In this document: one piece after another, positions 6,263 to 15,423 of the stretch
Position numbering within the stretch: the first letter of the stretch is position 1
Layout of the letters: every line of letters begins with the position of its first letter
DNA from: DATGLW01 sp035293965
GTDB taxonomy: Bacteria > Actinomycetota > Acidimicrobiia > Acidimicrobiales > RAAP-2
Direction of reading: 5' to 3'
NCBI GenBank assembly: GCA_035293965.1
Contig: DATGLW010000080.1
Coordinates: forward strand, 1-38,934
Length of the DNA: 38,934 nt
The notes under the pieces: generated by a model
The model's input: only the letters and a program-made list of their open reading frames with translations
Database searches by the model: none
What the model was told of the DNA's origin: nothing
Position numbers and translations under genes: made by a program

Positions 6263-8143
6263 TCACGGGAATCCTGCGGCGCTCCTGACGGGCGCTGGAG
6301 GCGGATGTGCTCCCATCGAACCCAGGAAGGGGTAGGAGCTGAAGTCGAAGATCCCGCCATCTGCTGCCACGAGCAGATAGCCATTCCCGAACGGCACCAT
6401 GCCGACGACCGGGGCATTGAGCCGTGTGCCGCCCATCGACCCCAAGAAGCGGGCGCTTCCGAAAGCGAAGACCCCCCCGTCGTTCGCGACAAGCCAATAG
6501 CCCGCCGTTCCTGGTGAGACTCCGATACCCACGACCGGTCCGTTGAGCGATGCGCCGCCCATCGATCCGAGATAGGGGGCTCCACCCAATGCGAAGACCC
6601 CCCCGTCAGCGCCGACCAGGTAGTCGCCGTCGACGGACGGAGCAGCCGCGGAACCCACGATCGGCGAGTTGAGGTGGAGGCTCGAGATGCTCCCGAGACT
6701 GGCCGCGTCGCCGAAGGCGAAGACTCGTCCCATGCTCGTCGCGAGCCAATAGCCGCGCCCGGTTGAGGTGGCCGAGAGACTGACGACGTGCTCGCCCGGC
6801 ATCAGGGTCGGGCTCCCACCGACGTAGGTCGCATCGCCGAACGCGTAGACGGCGCCGGTGTTGGCAACGAGCCAGTAGCCCTGTCCATCGGGGGTCGGAC
6901 AGATCCCAACCACCGAGGACCCGGGGACGAGATAAGCGGTTGCCCCGCCGTAGTAGGTCGAGCTCCCGAAGGCGTAGACATGCCCGGCCGAGTCGACCAT
7001 CCAGTAGCCGGCTTGCACGCTGTTCGGCATCGGGCTCGCGTCAGTCGGGGTGACCGAGTTCGAGGGCGATGACGGAGCGCCGGAACCGAGCGCGTTCGTC
7101 GCCGTGACCGTGAACGTGTACGCCTGTCCGCTCGTGAGACCCCCGATCGTCGCCGAGACCGATGTCCCGGGGACGCTCGCCGTCACCCCACCCGGCGAAG
7201 CCATGACGGTGTAACTCGTGATCGGGCTCCCGCCATCTGGAGGTGCCGTCCACGCCACCGTCGCCGAGGCGCTGCCCGGGGTGGCTGTCACTCCTGTCGG
7301 TGCTCCTGGCAGGCTCGACGCCGAAACGATGAGGGCGATGGAGGACTCGGTCGGCGTGCCCGAGGGGTCTTGACAGAACGCGGTGGGCTGGTAGGTGGTG
7401 TTCGTCTTTAGCGATCCGTCGAAGACAAGCAGGTTGTTCGCGGGGGAGAGGTAGTAGGAGAAGCCGGTCGTCGTGCCGACGGACCCGGTCTGGGAGCAGA
7501 CGGCCCACCCCACGTAGCCTTGAACGGCTGCACTCGAAGACGTGAGTGCCGGCAGAAAGAACCGCTGGGGGCCAGATCCAAATTGCTTGCCCGAGGCTCC
7601 AGCCGTGGCGCCGAGGGACCACGTGGGCGTGCTCGGGAGGGCAGACGACAGTTCGTCGACCGCCACCTCGTAGTAGGAGCCGCTTCCGTTGTAGGCGATG
7701 GAAAGGTTGTCCCAACCCGTCGTACCCACGACCCCTTCCCACACCTCGAGCCGGCGATTGGCGTCGCCACTCGTGTCCGTGTAGCTCCCGACCTTCGAGA
7801 AGGGGCCCGCCAGATTGGCTGAGATCGAGGAGACGGCCGGTTCGCTCGATGTGTAGTTGAGGTCGAACACGACCACGACGAGGTCTCTCGGGTTGGCCCA
7901 GGTGACGCCGACCCATGACACAGGCGTGGAACCGCCCACCTCGTCGACAGGGAAGCCCGAGGCAGTGCTGAGAGCGGGGCCCGAGGAGCTGAGCAGACGG
8001 GCAGGGGTGATCGTCCGGCTCGCGGGGGGTGCGGTCCCGTCCCTCGTCGCAATGCCGACAAAGGCGACCACGAGGAAGACGGCGACGCACCCGGCACGGC
8101 CGGCTATCAGAAGTCGGGCGGTCTTGAGAAGAAAGGCCCTCAT
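6263..8143 (-). CDS. Secreted protein with an FN3 domain and six 'GYWLV...FGDA' repeats
   Basis: 626 residues from ATG 8143. An in-frame GTG at 8167 would add eight residues. GGAGG lies only 2 bases before the ATG, so the start is not settled. The N-terminus has a basic patch and a hydrophobic segment (about 10-34), consistent with a signal peptide or anchor. A Ser/Thr-rich beta-type region (about 40-285) is unassigned. One fibronectin type III domain follows (about 287-375, PTGVTATPGSASATVAW to AYTFTVTATNALGSG). Six repeats of about 43 residues then run to the end, with cores such as GYWLVANTGAVYAFGDATY and GYWLVANDGGVFAFGSARF. Six repeats could close a beta-propeller. No sorting signal is visible. 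It shares the repeat type with the protein at 1198-2784, suggesting a common surface function by inference. Confidence 0.9.
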   Translation of the reverse strand: MRAFLLKTARLLIAGRAGCVAVFLVVAFVGIATRDGTAPPASRTITPARLLSSSGPALSTASGFPVDEVGGSTPVSWVGVTWANPRDLVVVVFDLNYTSSEPAVSSISANLAGPFSKVGSYTDTSGDANRRLEVWEGVVGTTGWDNLSIAYNGSGSYYEVAVDELSSALPSTPTWSLGATAGASGKQFGSGPQRFFLPALTSSSAAVQGYVGWAVCSQTGSVGTTTGFSYYLSPANNLLVFDGSLKTNTTYQPTAFCQDPSGTPTESSIALIVSASSLPGAPTGVTATPGSASATVAWTAPPDGGSPITSYTVMASPGGVTASVPGTSVSATIGGLTSGQAYTFTVTATNALGSGAPSSPSNSVTPTDASPMPNSVQAGYWMVDSAGHVYAFGSSTYYGGATAYLVPGSSVVGICPTPDGQGYWLVANTGAVYAFGDATYVGGSPTLMPGEHVVSLSATSTGRGYWLATSMGRVFAFGDAASLGSISSLHLNSPIVGSAAAPSVDGDYLVGADGGVFALGGAPYLGSMGGASLNGPVVGIGVSPGTAGYWLVANDGGVFAFGSARFLGSMGGTRLNAPVVGMVPFGNGYLLVAADGGIFDFSSYPFLGSMGAHPPPAPVRSAAGFP

Positions 8144-8209
8144 TTCCTCCCTGCACCCTTGGGGCACGCGCGAGTGTCCCCGGTCGTGCTCGAGACCTTG
8201 CCCGACGGA

Positions 8210-8215
8210 AGGCTA
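8210..8215 (-). promoter_or_regulatory. Candidate -10 (TAGCCT) for the FN3-repeat protein gene
   Basis: TAGCCT reads on the minus strand about 67 bases before ATG 8143, leaving a leader of about 60 bases. The rest of the gap 8144-8379 shows no other feature I can support. Confidence 0.3.
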
Positions 8216-8379
8216 CCTGCGAGCCCCTCCAGCGTCCAGCAGCGGAGCCATGCCGGCAGAGCAGCTCACCGCTACGCGTGGGTTCCAGGCTGTGACACCG
8301 CCCCCCGAACCCGCGCAGCCCTACCGACTTGCCGTGCTGCGCGGTTGCTGAGGAGTTGGGTTGGTTCGCTTCTGGTCTG

Positions 8380-8452
8380 TCGGGGTGCCCGGACTTGAAC
8401 CGGGGACCTCAGCGACCCAAACGCTGCGCGCTGCCAACTGCGCCACACCCCG
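8380..8452 (-). tRNA. tRNA-Pro (anticodon UGG)
   Basis: The minus strand folds fully. The 7-bp acceptor is CGGGGTG/CACCCCG, followed by TG at positions 8-9. The D-stem is GCGC/GCGC, the anticodon stem CAGCG/CGCTG with loop TTTGGGT (anticodon TGG), and the T-stem CCCGG/CCGGG with loop TTCAAGT. The discriminator base is A and CCA is not encoded. The UGG anticodon reads CCA and, by wobble, other proline codons. Confidence 0.96.
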
Positions 8453-8477
8453 TGGCCGACACCTGCAAGCTACCGGA

Positions 8478-10787
8478 TCACGGCGGGGTCGGGGCGACGC
8501 GGTCGGGCCTTCGGGCGCGCCCCCGCATGGGACTGAGCAGCATCCGCTTGACGTCGTTGGGGAGGAGCGGCGGGCTGAAGAAGTAGCCCTGGGCAGTCGT
8601 CAGGCCCCGCTGGAGCAGGACGCGGCTCTGGGTCGAGCTCTCGACCCCTTCGGCCACGCAGTCGAGGCCGAGCCGCTGCGCCAGGTCGGTGATCGCAGAC
8701 GCCAGGGTGGCGCGCTCGTCCGCTGGGCCGAGCATCTGCACGAACGTTCGCCCCAGCCGCAGCGTGCTGACCGGGAAGCTGGCGACCTGCTCGGGCGCAG
8801 CCAGCGCGCTGGCGGGGTCCGACAGGGAGAAGCGGACGCCCAGCTGGCGAAGCTGCTCGCTCGTCCGTCGCACCGCGTCGTCGGGGTCGTCGAGGAGCGC
8901 CGGGGTGATCTCGAGCTCGAGCCACATCGGGGGCACCCCGTGGTCGTGGAGGGCCGCGGCCACGCGGTCCGCGAAGGTGTCGGAGGCCAGGTCGAGGCGC
9001 GACACGTTGACCGACATCCGCAGGGGGGTCACGCCCCCGTCGGCCCATTCCCGCAGCTGGCGGCAGGCCTCGCGCACGACGAAATGGTCCACGTCGACGA
9101 CGAGGCCGGTGCGCTCCGCAAGGGGGAGGAAGGTCGCCGGCTCGAGCACTCCTCTGGTGGGATGGCGCCAGCGGACCAGGGCCTCGACCCCCACGACCTC
9201 CGTCGTGTCGAGGTCGACGAAGGGCTGGTACAGCACGAACAGCTCGCCCTGGTCGAGCCCGCGGCGCAGTGCCGCCTCGAGATCGAGCTCGCTGTCGGGC
9301 CCCCGGCCCGCCGGCCCGCCGGCCGCACCGGCGAGCGTACTGCGGTCACCCGGCACGGCCGTCGCCGATACGGCGAGCGGCTGCGCCTGCCGCTCGCTGA
9401 CAGGCCCTCGCGCACTGCCCGGTCCCACGGATCCACCCGGCGCCGCGGCGCCAGGTGGCGCTGCCGGCGAGGCCCCCGCGAGCGTCGACGGAGATCCCGC
9501 GCCGACTTCGTGCAGGTCGGGTGCGGTTGCCGCCAGGTCGAGCGCGGTGGCGGCGAACCCCGCGTAGAGGGCGAACACCGCCCGGTCCTCGGGCGGCGGC
9601 GTCCACGGGCCGGGGAAGTAGGCCGCCAGGCGGCCGTAGGTCCGCCGGGCCGAGGCCACGTCGACCACGAGCCGGGCGTCGTCCTCCCCACCCGAGTCGG
9701 GTCGCCAGAGCTGGCGGGCCAGCGCCCACGCGCCGTTCTCGTCGAAGCCGTGCTGGTGGAGCTCGACCGGCGCGTCGGGTGCGGACCGCACCACGAGGAG
9801 GTACCGGGTGGCGCCGACCGCTCGTGCCGCGCGGCGCGCGGTGCGGGCCAGCACGTCTGCCAGCGCGGCCCCGGCTCGGACGTCGGCAGCGGTGGCCGTG
9901 ATGTCGTCGAGGCGCCGGCCCATCGCCGAGAGCCGCGCCGCGGCATCCTCCACGTCGGCGCCGGCGGGCGCTGCCGGTGCGGCAGGCGCTGCCGGTGCGG
10001 CGCGCGCTGGCGGTGCGGCCGGCGCTGGCGGTGCGGCGGGCGCTGGCGGTGCGGCGGGCGCTGGCGCCAGGACGGCGCTGCCGTTCGCACGCGCCCCGAT
10101 GGCCCGCTCGAGGGCGGCTCGGTCCGGCAGCGGACCCGTGCTCGTCCCCGGCGCCGCGCCGGCCGGCCCCCATGCGAGGTGGTACTCGCAGAAGGGGCCG
10201 CCCCGTGCCTGGCACTCGGGCTCGTCGACCTCTGCCGGCGCCAGCCCGAAAAGCACCGGCACCTGCGACAGCACGCCTCTCGTGATCTCGCACACGAACT
10301 GGTGGCGAGCGGCGCCGGCCGGCGCTTGTGCCTGCAGGACGGCGTCGGCCTGGCCCACCTCGAGCGCCTCGAGGGTGCACATCGTGAGGAGGGAGTCGCC
10401 CAAGGGCGACACCTGGCGCAGGGCGGCCGCCGGGTCGCCTGCCGCGCGAAGGGCCGCGACTGCCGGGAGGTCGTCTGCAAGTGCCAGCACCGTTTCCCCG
10501 ACGTGGCGGGCGAACCGGGTGTCGCCGGTCACCGCGCCGCCCGCGAACAGGAGTGCCACGACCTCGTCGTGGTCCGACCAGTGGGCGGTGTCGGCGAGGG
10601 CGGCCACCGGCGAGCTGACGCCAGCGAGCTGCAGCGCCTGCTCGACCCCGCCAGGACCGGCCTGCTCCTCGATGAGGCGGAGGAGGGCCCGGGTGACGGC
10701 GCCGGAGAGCTGGGCCCTCGCCGCGGGCCGGGTGCGGCTGCCAGCGCCCGTGGACCCCGCCTGCCCAGAGCCGCCCGGCGCCGCCAT
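8478..10787 (-). CDS. Protein with a degenerate C-terminal EAL domain
   Basis: About 769 residues from ATG 10787. An ATG at 10799 would add four residues but lies inside the TACGAT hexamer, so 10787 is preferred. The N-terminal half contains a segment ending ECQARGGPFCEYHLAW, which resembles the Cys-containing end of V4R-like small-molecule sensor domains. An Ala/Pro linker follows, then a GAF-like region around residues 310-420. The C-terminal EAL domain (about 510-755) keeps EALVRW (E about 535), VNVSRLDL, AEGVES and AQGYFFSPP. The ExxE second Glu is Pro (ELEITP), the DDFGTG loop is SDPASA (about 655), and the LKIDR Lys is Arg (LRLGR). EAL enzymes hydrolyse cyclic di-GMP; with these losses this one is more likely a binding or signalling domain. 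No GGDEF motif is present. Confidence 0.9.
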   Translation of the reverse strand: MAAPGGSGQAGSTGAGSRTRPAARAQLSGAVTRALLRLIEEQAGPGGVEQALQLAGVSSPVAALADTAHWSDHDEVVALLFAGGAVTGDTRFARHVGETVLALADDLPAVAALRAAGDPAAALRQVSPLGDSLLTMCTLEALEVGQADAVLQAQAPAGAARHQFVCEITRGVLSQVPVLFGLAPAEVDEPECQARGGPFCEYHLAWGPAGAAPGTSTGPLPDRAALERAIGARANGSAVLAPAPAAPPAPAAPPAPAAPPARAAPAAPAAPAAPAGADVEDAAARLSAMGRRLDDITATAADVRAGAALADVLARTARRAARAVGATRYLLVVRSAPDAPVELHQHGFDENGAWALARQLWRPDSGGEDDARLVVDVASARRTYGRLAAYFPGPWTPPPEDRAVFALYAGFAATALDLAATAPDLHEVGAGSPSTLAGASPAAPPGAAAPGGSVGPGSARGPVSERQAQPLAVSATAVPGDRSTLAGAAGGPAGRGPDSELDLEAALRRGLDQGELFVLYQPFVDLDTTEVVGVEALVRWRHPTRGVLEPATFLPLAERTGLVVDVDHFVVREACRQLREWADGGVTPLRMSVNVSRLDLASDTFADRVAAALHDHGVPPMWLELEITPALLDDPDDAVRRTSEQLRQLGVRFSLSDPASALAAPEQVASFPVSTLRLGRTFVQMLGPADERATLASAITDLAQRLGLDCVAEGVESSTQSRVLLQRGLTTAQGYFFSPPLLPNDVKRMLLSPMRGRARRPDRVAPTPP
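9967..10074. repeat. Six 18-bp tandem repeats encoding the Ala/Pro linker
   Basis: Near-identical units built on GGCGCTGGCGGTGCGGC recur every 18 bases inside the EAL-protein gene. On the coding strand they specify an Ala/Pro-rich flexible linker. Repeat number could vary between strains. Confidence 0.75.
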
Positions 10788-10797
10788 GCCGGCACGC

Positions 10798-10803
10798 ATC
10801 GTA
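10798..10803 (-). promoter_or_regulatory. -10 hexamer TACGAT for the EAL protein
   Basis: TACGAT reads on the minus strand 10 bases before ATG 10787. An alternative upstream ATG overlaps the hexamer and is therefore less likely. Confidence 0.42.
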
Positions 10804-10834
10804 GCGGCAACGGGCCCTGAAGGCTTGGGCGCTC

Positions 10835-10840
10835 TACGAT
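10835..10840 (+). promoter_or_regulatory. -10 hexamer TACGAT of a leaderless start
   Basis: TACGAT ends 6 bases before GTG 10847. It faces an identical hexamer on the other strand at 10798-10803, so the two promoters are back to back. Confidence 0.48.
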
Positions 10841-10846
10841 CGGGTG

Positions 10847-11698
10847 GTGACCACCAGCGACCCCACCGGCCTCGCCGCCGGCTCGCAACCTGCCGAGCCG
10901 GTAGTCGGGATGCTCGAGGAGGTGTGGTCCTCGATCGCGGACCTCTGCGCCGGGCTGGCTCCCGACGACTGGGACCGCCCGACGGACTGCCCGGGCTGGT
11001 CGGTGCGCGACCATGTGTCGCACATGATCGGCACGGAGCGGCTGCTCCTCGGCGAGCAGCCGCCTCCGTTCGAGGGTCCCCGGCCGGCGCACGTCCGCAA
11101 CGACATCGGGCAGGCCAACGAGGCGTGGGTCGAGGCCCGCCGGGGGCTCCCGGGCCACCAGGTGCTGGCAGAGTTCCGCGAGGTGACGGCGCGCCGCCTG
11201 GCCGAGCTGCGCTCGTTCGGTCCCGATCGCTTCGACCGGGTCGGGCCGAGCCCCGTCGGCCAGGTCCCCTATCGGGAGTTCATGGACGTCCGGGTCTTCG
11301 ACTGCTGGGTGCACGAGCAGGACATCCGGCGCGCCGTCGGCCGCCCCGGCGGCCGCCACGGCGTTGGGGAGGCCCGGGCGCTCGCCCGCATGGCCGACCT
11401 GATGGGCTACGTGGTCGGCCGTCGCGTGGCCCCGCCCGAGGGGACCGTCGTCCGCTGGCAGATCACCGGGCCCCTTGGGCGGACACTCACCGTCGCCCAG
11501 GTCGGCGGCCGGGGCGTGCCCGCGGAGGAGCCTCCGGCGCCCCCTGCCGTCACGATCGTGCTCGATGCCGGCACCTTCCTGCGACTCGCCTGCGGGCGGA
11601 CGAGCGGCACCGGGGCGCGACCGGCGGGCGACGTGGGGCTCGAGGGCGACGTGTCGCTCGGGGCCGAGGTGCTCGGCGCGATGAACGTCATGATCTGA
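10847..11698 (+). CDS. Maleylpyruvate isomerase family, mycothiol-dependent enzyme
   Basis: 283 residues from the second of two adjacent GTG codons (10844, 10847), chosen for its 6-base spacing from TACGAT. The N-terminal four-helix DinB/MDMPI-like domain carries CPGWSVRDHVSHM (about 44-56), including the conserved metal-site His residues, and VHEQDIRRAVG (about 148-158) supplies the later His/Asp signature. The C-terminal part resembles the SCP2-like second domain of the family. Members are zinc proteins that use mycothiol, the actinobacterial thiol, in isomerase or transferase reactions; the substrate here cannot be told. It is a monocistronic gene divergent from the EAL protein. Confidence 0.9.
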   Translation: MTTSDPTGLAAGSQPAEPVVGMLEEVWSSIADLCAGLAPDDWDRPTDCPGWSVRDHVSHMIGTERLLLGEQPPPFEGPRPAHVRNDIGQANEAWVEARRGLPGHQVLAEFREVTARRLAELRSFGPDRFDRVGPSPVGQVPYREFMDVRVFDCWVHEQDIRRAVGRPGGRHGVGEARALARMADLMGYVVGRRVAPPEGTVVRWQITGPLGRTLTVAQVGGRGVPAEEPPAPPAVTIVLDAGTFLRLACGRTSGTGARPAGDVGLEGDVSLGAEVLGAMNVMI

Positions 11699-11941
11699 CG
11701 GCAGGCGAACCCGACGCCGCCCAGCTGCCGCCGGTTATCCGGCCCGCCCGCCGCCGGACAGCTCGCCCAGCCGCCGCGGCCAGCCGGCTCGCCCGCCGGC
11801 GTGCCAGCCGGTGCCGGCCACGCAGCGGCGGCCGCCGGGCCCGGGGGGCGAACAGCCGGCCCGTCCGGCCCCTGGGCCTGCTCCTACGGGTGCGCAACCG
11901 TCCGGCACCCTGCGGCCTACGGCAGGAGCCGTGCTGGCCGT
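11699..11941. other. GC-rich intergenic stretch upstream of tig
   Basis: The stretch is dominated by GCCGG/CCGGC words. A weak hairpin, CGGCAG (11699-11704) with CTGCCG (11725-11730), follows the preceding stop codon and might act as a terminator. A second small one, ACGGC-AGGA-GCCGT, occurs near 11920. I see no gene. Confidence 0.4.
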
Positions 11942-11958
11942 GGGCCGCCGGGCGGCCC
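11942..11958. promoter_or_regulatory. Perfect palindrome immediately upstream of the tig -10
   Basis: GGGCCGCC-G-GGCGGCCC has 8-bp arms around one base and ends 2 bases before TAGAGT. Its position would let a bound protein cover the -10/-35 spacer. It may equally be a chance GC-rich palindrome. Confidence 0.35.
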
Positions 11959-11960
11959 GG

Positions 11961-11966
11961 TAGAGT
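11961..11966 (+). promoter_or_regulatory. -10 hexamer TAGAGT of a leaderless tig start
   Basis: GGTAGAGT ends 9 bases before ATG 11976, with no SD between. Confidence 0.5.
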
Positions 11967-11975
11967 GAGGCACTC

Positions 11976-13448
11976 ATGCGAGCGACCGCCGAGCCCGTCG
12001 AAGGCAACCGGGTCCGCCTGTCCGTCGAGATAGACGAGCCCGAGGTGGACCGTGCCCTCGACGGCGTGGTCCGGACCCTCGCCCGCCAGGCGCGCGTGCC
12101 GGGGTTCCGGCCCGGCAAGGTCCCCCGGCGGGTGCTCGAGGCCCGCATGGGCGGCGCCGCCGTGCTGCGCGCCGAGGCGCTGCGCGAGGCCCTGCCCGAT
12201 TTCTACGCGCAGGCCGTGCTCGACGCCGAGGTGGACCCGATCGCGCCGCCCGACATCGACATCACCGGCGGCGCCGAGCAGGGCCCCGTCACCTTCGACG
12301 CCGTCGTGCAAGTACGCCCCAAGGTCGCCATTCCCGGGTACCGGGGCCTGCGGGTGACGGTCCCGTCCCCCGCCGTGTCCGACGCCGACGTCGATCGCCA
12401 GGTCGACCGGCTGCGCGACAACGACGCCGAGCTCGTGCCGGCCAACCGGCCCGCCGTCGACGGCGACCACGTGACCGTGGACGTCTTCGGCGAGGCCGGC
12501 GGCGAGGAGGTCCTGTCGCGCACCGACTTCGTCTACGAGGTGGGGAGCGGGTCGGTGGTCCCCGAGCTCGACGAGCAGCTCCGCGGTGCTCGCCCCGGCG
12601 ACGTGCTGGCCTTCTCGGCCACTCCGCCGGGCATGGACCCGGTGTCCTTCCGGGTCCTGGTCAAAGAGGTGCAGGAGAAGAAGCTCCCCGAGGTGACCGA
12701 TGCGTGGGCCGCCGAGGCGTCCGAGTTCGCGACGGTGGCCGAGCTGCGCGACGACCTCCGCGCCCGTGTGGGACGCGTGAAGGCGCTCCAGGCCGAGATC
12801 GTCCTGCGCGAGAACGCGCTGGCCGCGCTCGTCGGCCTGGTCGACGACGGTGAGGTGCCCGAGGTGCTCGTCGACGAGGAGCTCCACCAGCGGCTCCACG
12901 ACCTCGCCCATCGACTGGAGGACCAGCGCCTGTCCCTCGAGGCCTTCCTGGGCGCGACCGGCCGCTCGCAGGAGGAGCTGGTGGCCGAGCTGCGCGACGA
13001 GGCGTTCCGCAGCGTGAAGGCCGACCTGGCGCTGCGGGCCCTGGCGGACGCCGAGGACATCACGGTCGGCGACGAGGAGCTCGAGGCCGAGCTCGACGCC
13101 GTGGCGCGGCGCGCCGGCATGAAGGTAGCCGACGTGCGGGCGCGGCTCGACCGCACCGGCAGGACCGTCGCGATACGCTCGGAGCAGAGGAAGGCCAAGG
13201 CGCTGGAGTGGCTCCTCGACCACGTGGAGCTGGTCGACGACGAAGGCAACGCGCTCACGCGGGAGGACCTGCGTTCCGGGCAGGCCGGCCACGGTGCACC
13301 CGAGGTTGCCGCGGTGCAGGAGGCGGCGGCCGACGAGGCCGGCGGAGCGGCGGCGCAGGGGGGGAGCGCGCAGGGGGGGACCGAGGCGGCTCCCGAAGTC
13401 GAGCAGATCGAGAACCGGACCGACACGACCGAGGAGGCCGGCCGATGA
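11976..13448 (+). CDS. tig: Trigger factor, ribosome-associated chaperone
   Basis: 490 residues. The N-terminal ribosome-binding domain carries the signature GFRPGKVP (43-50). A peptidyl-prolyl isomerase domain (about 155-245) and a long helical C-terminal substrate-binding region (about 250-430) follow. The last 50 residues are a Gly/Ala/Glu-rich low-complexity tail beyond the usual end. Trigger factor binds ribosomal protein L23 near the tunnel exit and shields emerging chains in the cytoplasm. Its stop overlaps the clpP start (ATGA), linking folding and degradation in one operon as in many bacteria. The start is fixed by TAGAGT 9 bases upstream. Confidence 0.97.
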   Translation: MRATAEPVEGNRVRLSVEIDEPEVDRALDGVVRTLARQARVPGFRPGKVPRRVLEARMGGAAVLRAEALREALPDFYAQAVLDAEVDPIAPPDIDITGGAEQGPVTFDAVVQVRPKVAIPGYRGLRVTVPSPAVSDADVDRQVDRLRDNDAELVPANRPAVDGDHVTVDVFGEAGGEEVLSRTDFVYEVGSGSVVPELDEQLRGARPGDVLAFSATPPGMDPVSFRVLVKEVQEKKLPEVTDAWAAEASEFATVAELRDDLRARVGRVKALQAEIVLRENALAALVGLVDDGEVPEVLVDEELHQRLHDLAHRLEDQRLSLEAFLGATGRSQEELVAELRDEAFRSVKADLALRALADAEDITVGDEELEAELDAVARRAGMKVADVRARLDRTGRTVAIRSEQRKAKALEWLLDHVELVDDEGNALTREDLRSGQAGHGAPEVAAVQEAAADEAGGAAAQGGSAQGGTEAAPEVEQIENRTDTTEEAGR

Positions 13449-14092
13449 CATCGTACGATCGCCAGATCCGGGCCCAGGGCTACCTCGTGCCGACGGTGGT
13501 GGAGCAGTCCAACCGCGGTGAGCGCGCGTACGACCTCTACTCCCGGCTGCTGCGCGAGCGGATCATCTTCCTCGGCACGCCGATCGACGACACGGTGGCG
13601 AACCTGGTCTGCGCCCAGCTCCTCTTCCTCGAGTCCGAGGAGGTGGACAAGGACATCCACCTCTACATCAACTCGCCAGGCGGCGACATCACCGCCCTCT
13701 TCGCCATCTACGACACGATCAAGTACATCAAGCCCGACGTGTCCACGTTCTGCTTCGGCCAGGCCGCCTCCGCGGCCGCCGTGCTGCTCGCGGCCGGCAC
13801 GAGGGGCAAGCGTTTCGCCCTGCCGCACGCCAGGATCCTCCTGCACCAGCCCTTCGGCGGGGTGGAGGGCCAGGCGAGCGACATCGAGCTGCAGGCCAAG
13901 GAGATCCTGCGGATGCGCGACCTGCTGAACCACATGCTCGCCGCCGACACGGGCCAGCCGATCGAGAAGGTGGCCAAGGACACCGATCGCGACTTCATCA
14001 TGACGGCGGACGAGGCGGTCGCCTACGGGGTGATCGACGAGGTCATCACGAGCAGGGACGCCATCGCCCTCGAGGCGGTCGGCGCCGCGTAG
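13445..14092 (+). CDS. clpP: ATP-dependent Clp protease proteolytic subunit
   Basis: 215 residues starting in a 4-bp ATGA overlap with tig. The catalytic triad is visible: Ser109 in GQAASAAAVLLA, His134 in ARILLHQP and Asp183 in DTDRDFI. The INSPGGDITA oxyanion strand is also present. The typical active-site stretch A-S-M-G-A is here A-S-A-A-A. ClpP forms a tetradecameric chamber fed by ClpX. Many actinobacteria carry two adjacent clpP genes that co-assemble, but only one is present at this locus, so either it self-assembles or a partner lies elsewhere. clpX follows after 48 bases. Confidence 0.97.
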   Translation: MTSYDRQIRAQGYLVPTVVEQSNRGERAYDLYSRLLRERIIFLGTPIDDTVANLVCAQLLFLESEEVDKDIHLYINSPGGDITALFAIYDTIKYIKPDVSTFCFGQAASAAAVLLAAGTRGKRFALPHARILLHQPFGGVEGQASDIELQAKEILRMRDLLNHMLAADTGQPIEKVAKDTDRDFIMTADEAVAYGVIDEVITSRDAIALEAVGAA

Positions 14093-14140
14093 CGGGCCCG
14101 GCACGGGGATCAGACGGCTCAGAGACGGGAGAGCACGACG

Positions 14141-15415
<1,275 letters not shown>

Positions 15416-15423
15416 CCCCTGCA

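Noticed and set aside
8144..8379. Further tRNA or small RNA next to tRNA-Pro
   Set aside because: No second cloverleaf or T-arm motif (GGTTC-A) was found on either strand of the gap.
9967..10074. Possible mobile or regulatory repeat
   Set aside because: The 18-bp units keep the reading frame of the EAL protein and encode an Ala/Pro linker, so they are coding repeats.
10844..10846. First GTG as start of the mycothiol-dependent enzyme
   Set aside because: It is only 3 bases from TACGAT, whereas the next GTG has the 6-base spacing seen elsewhere. The difference is one residue.
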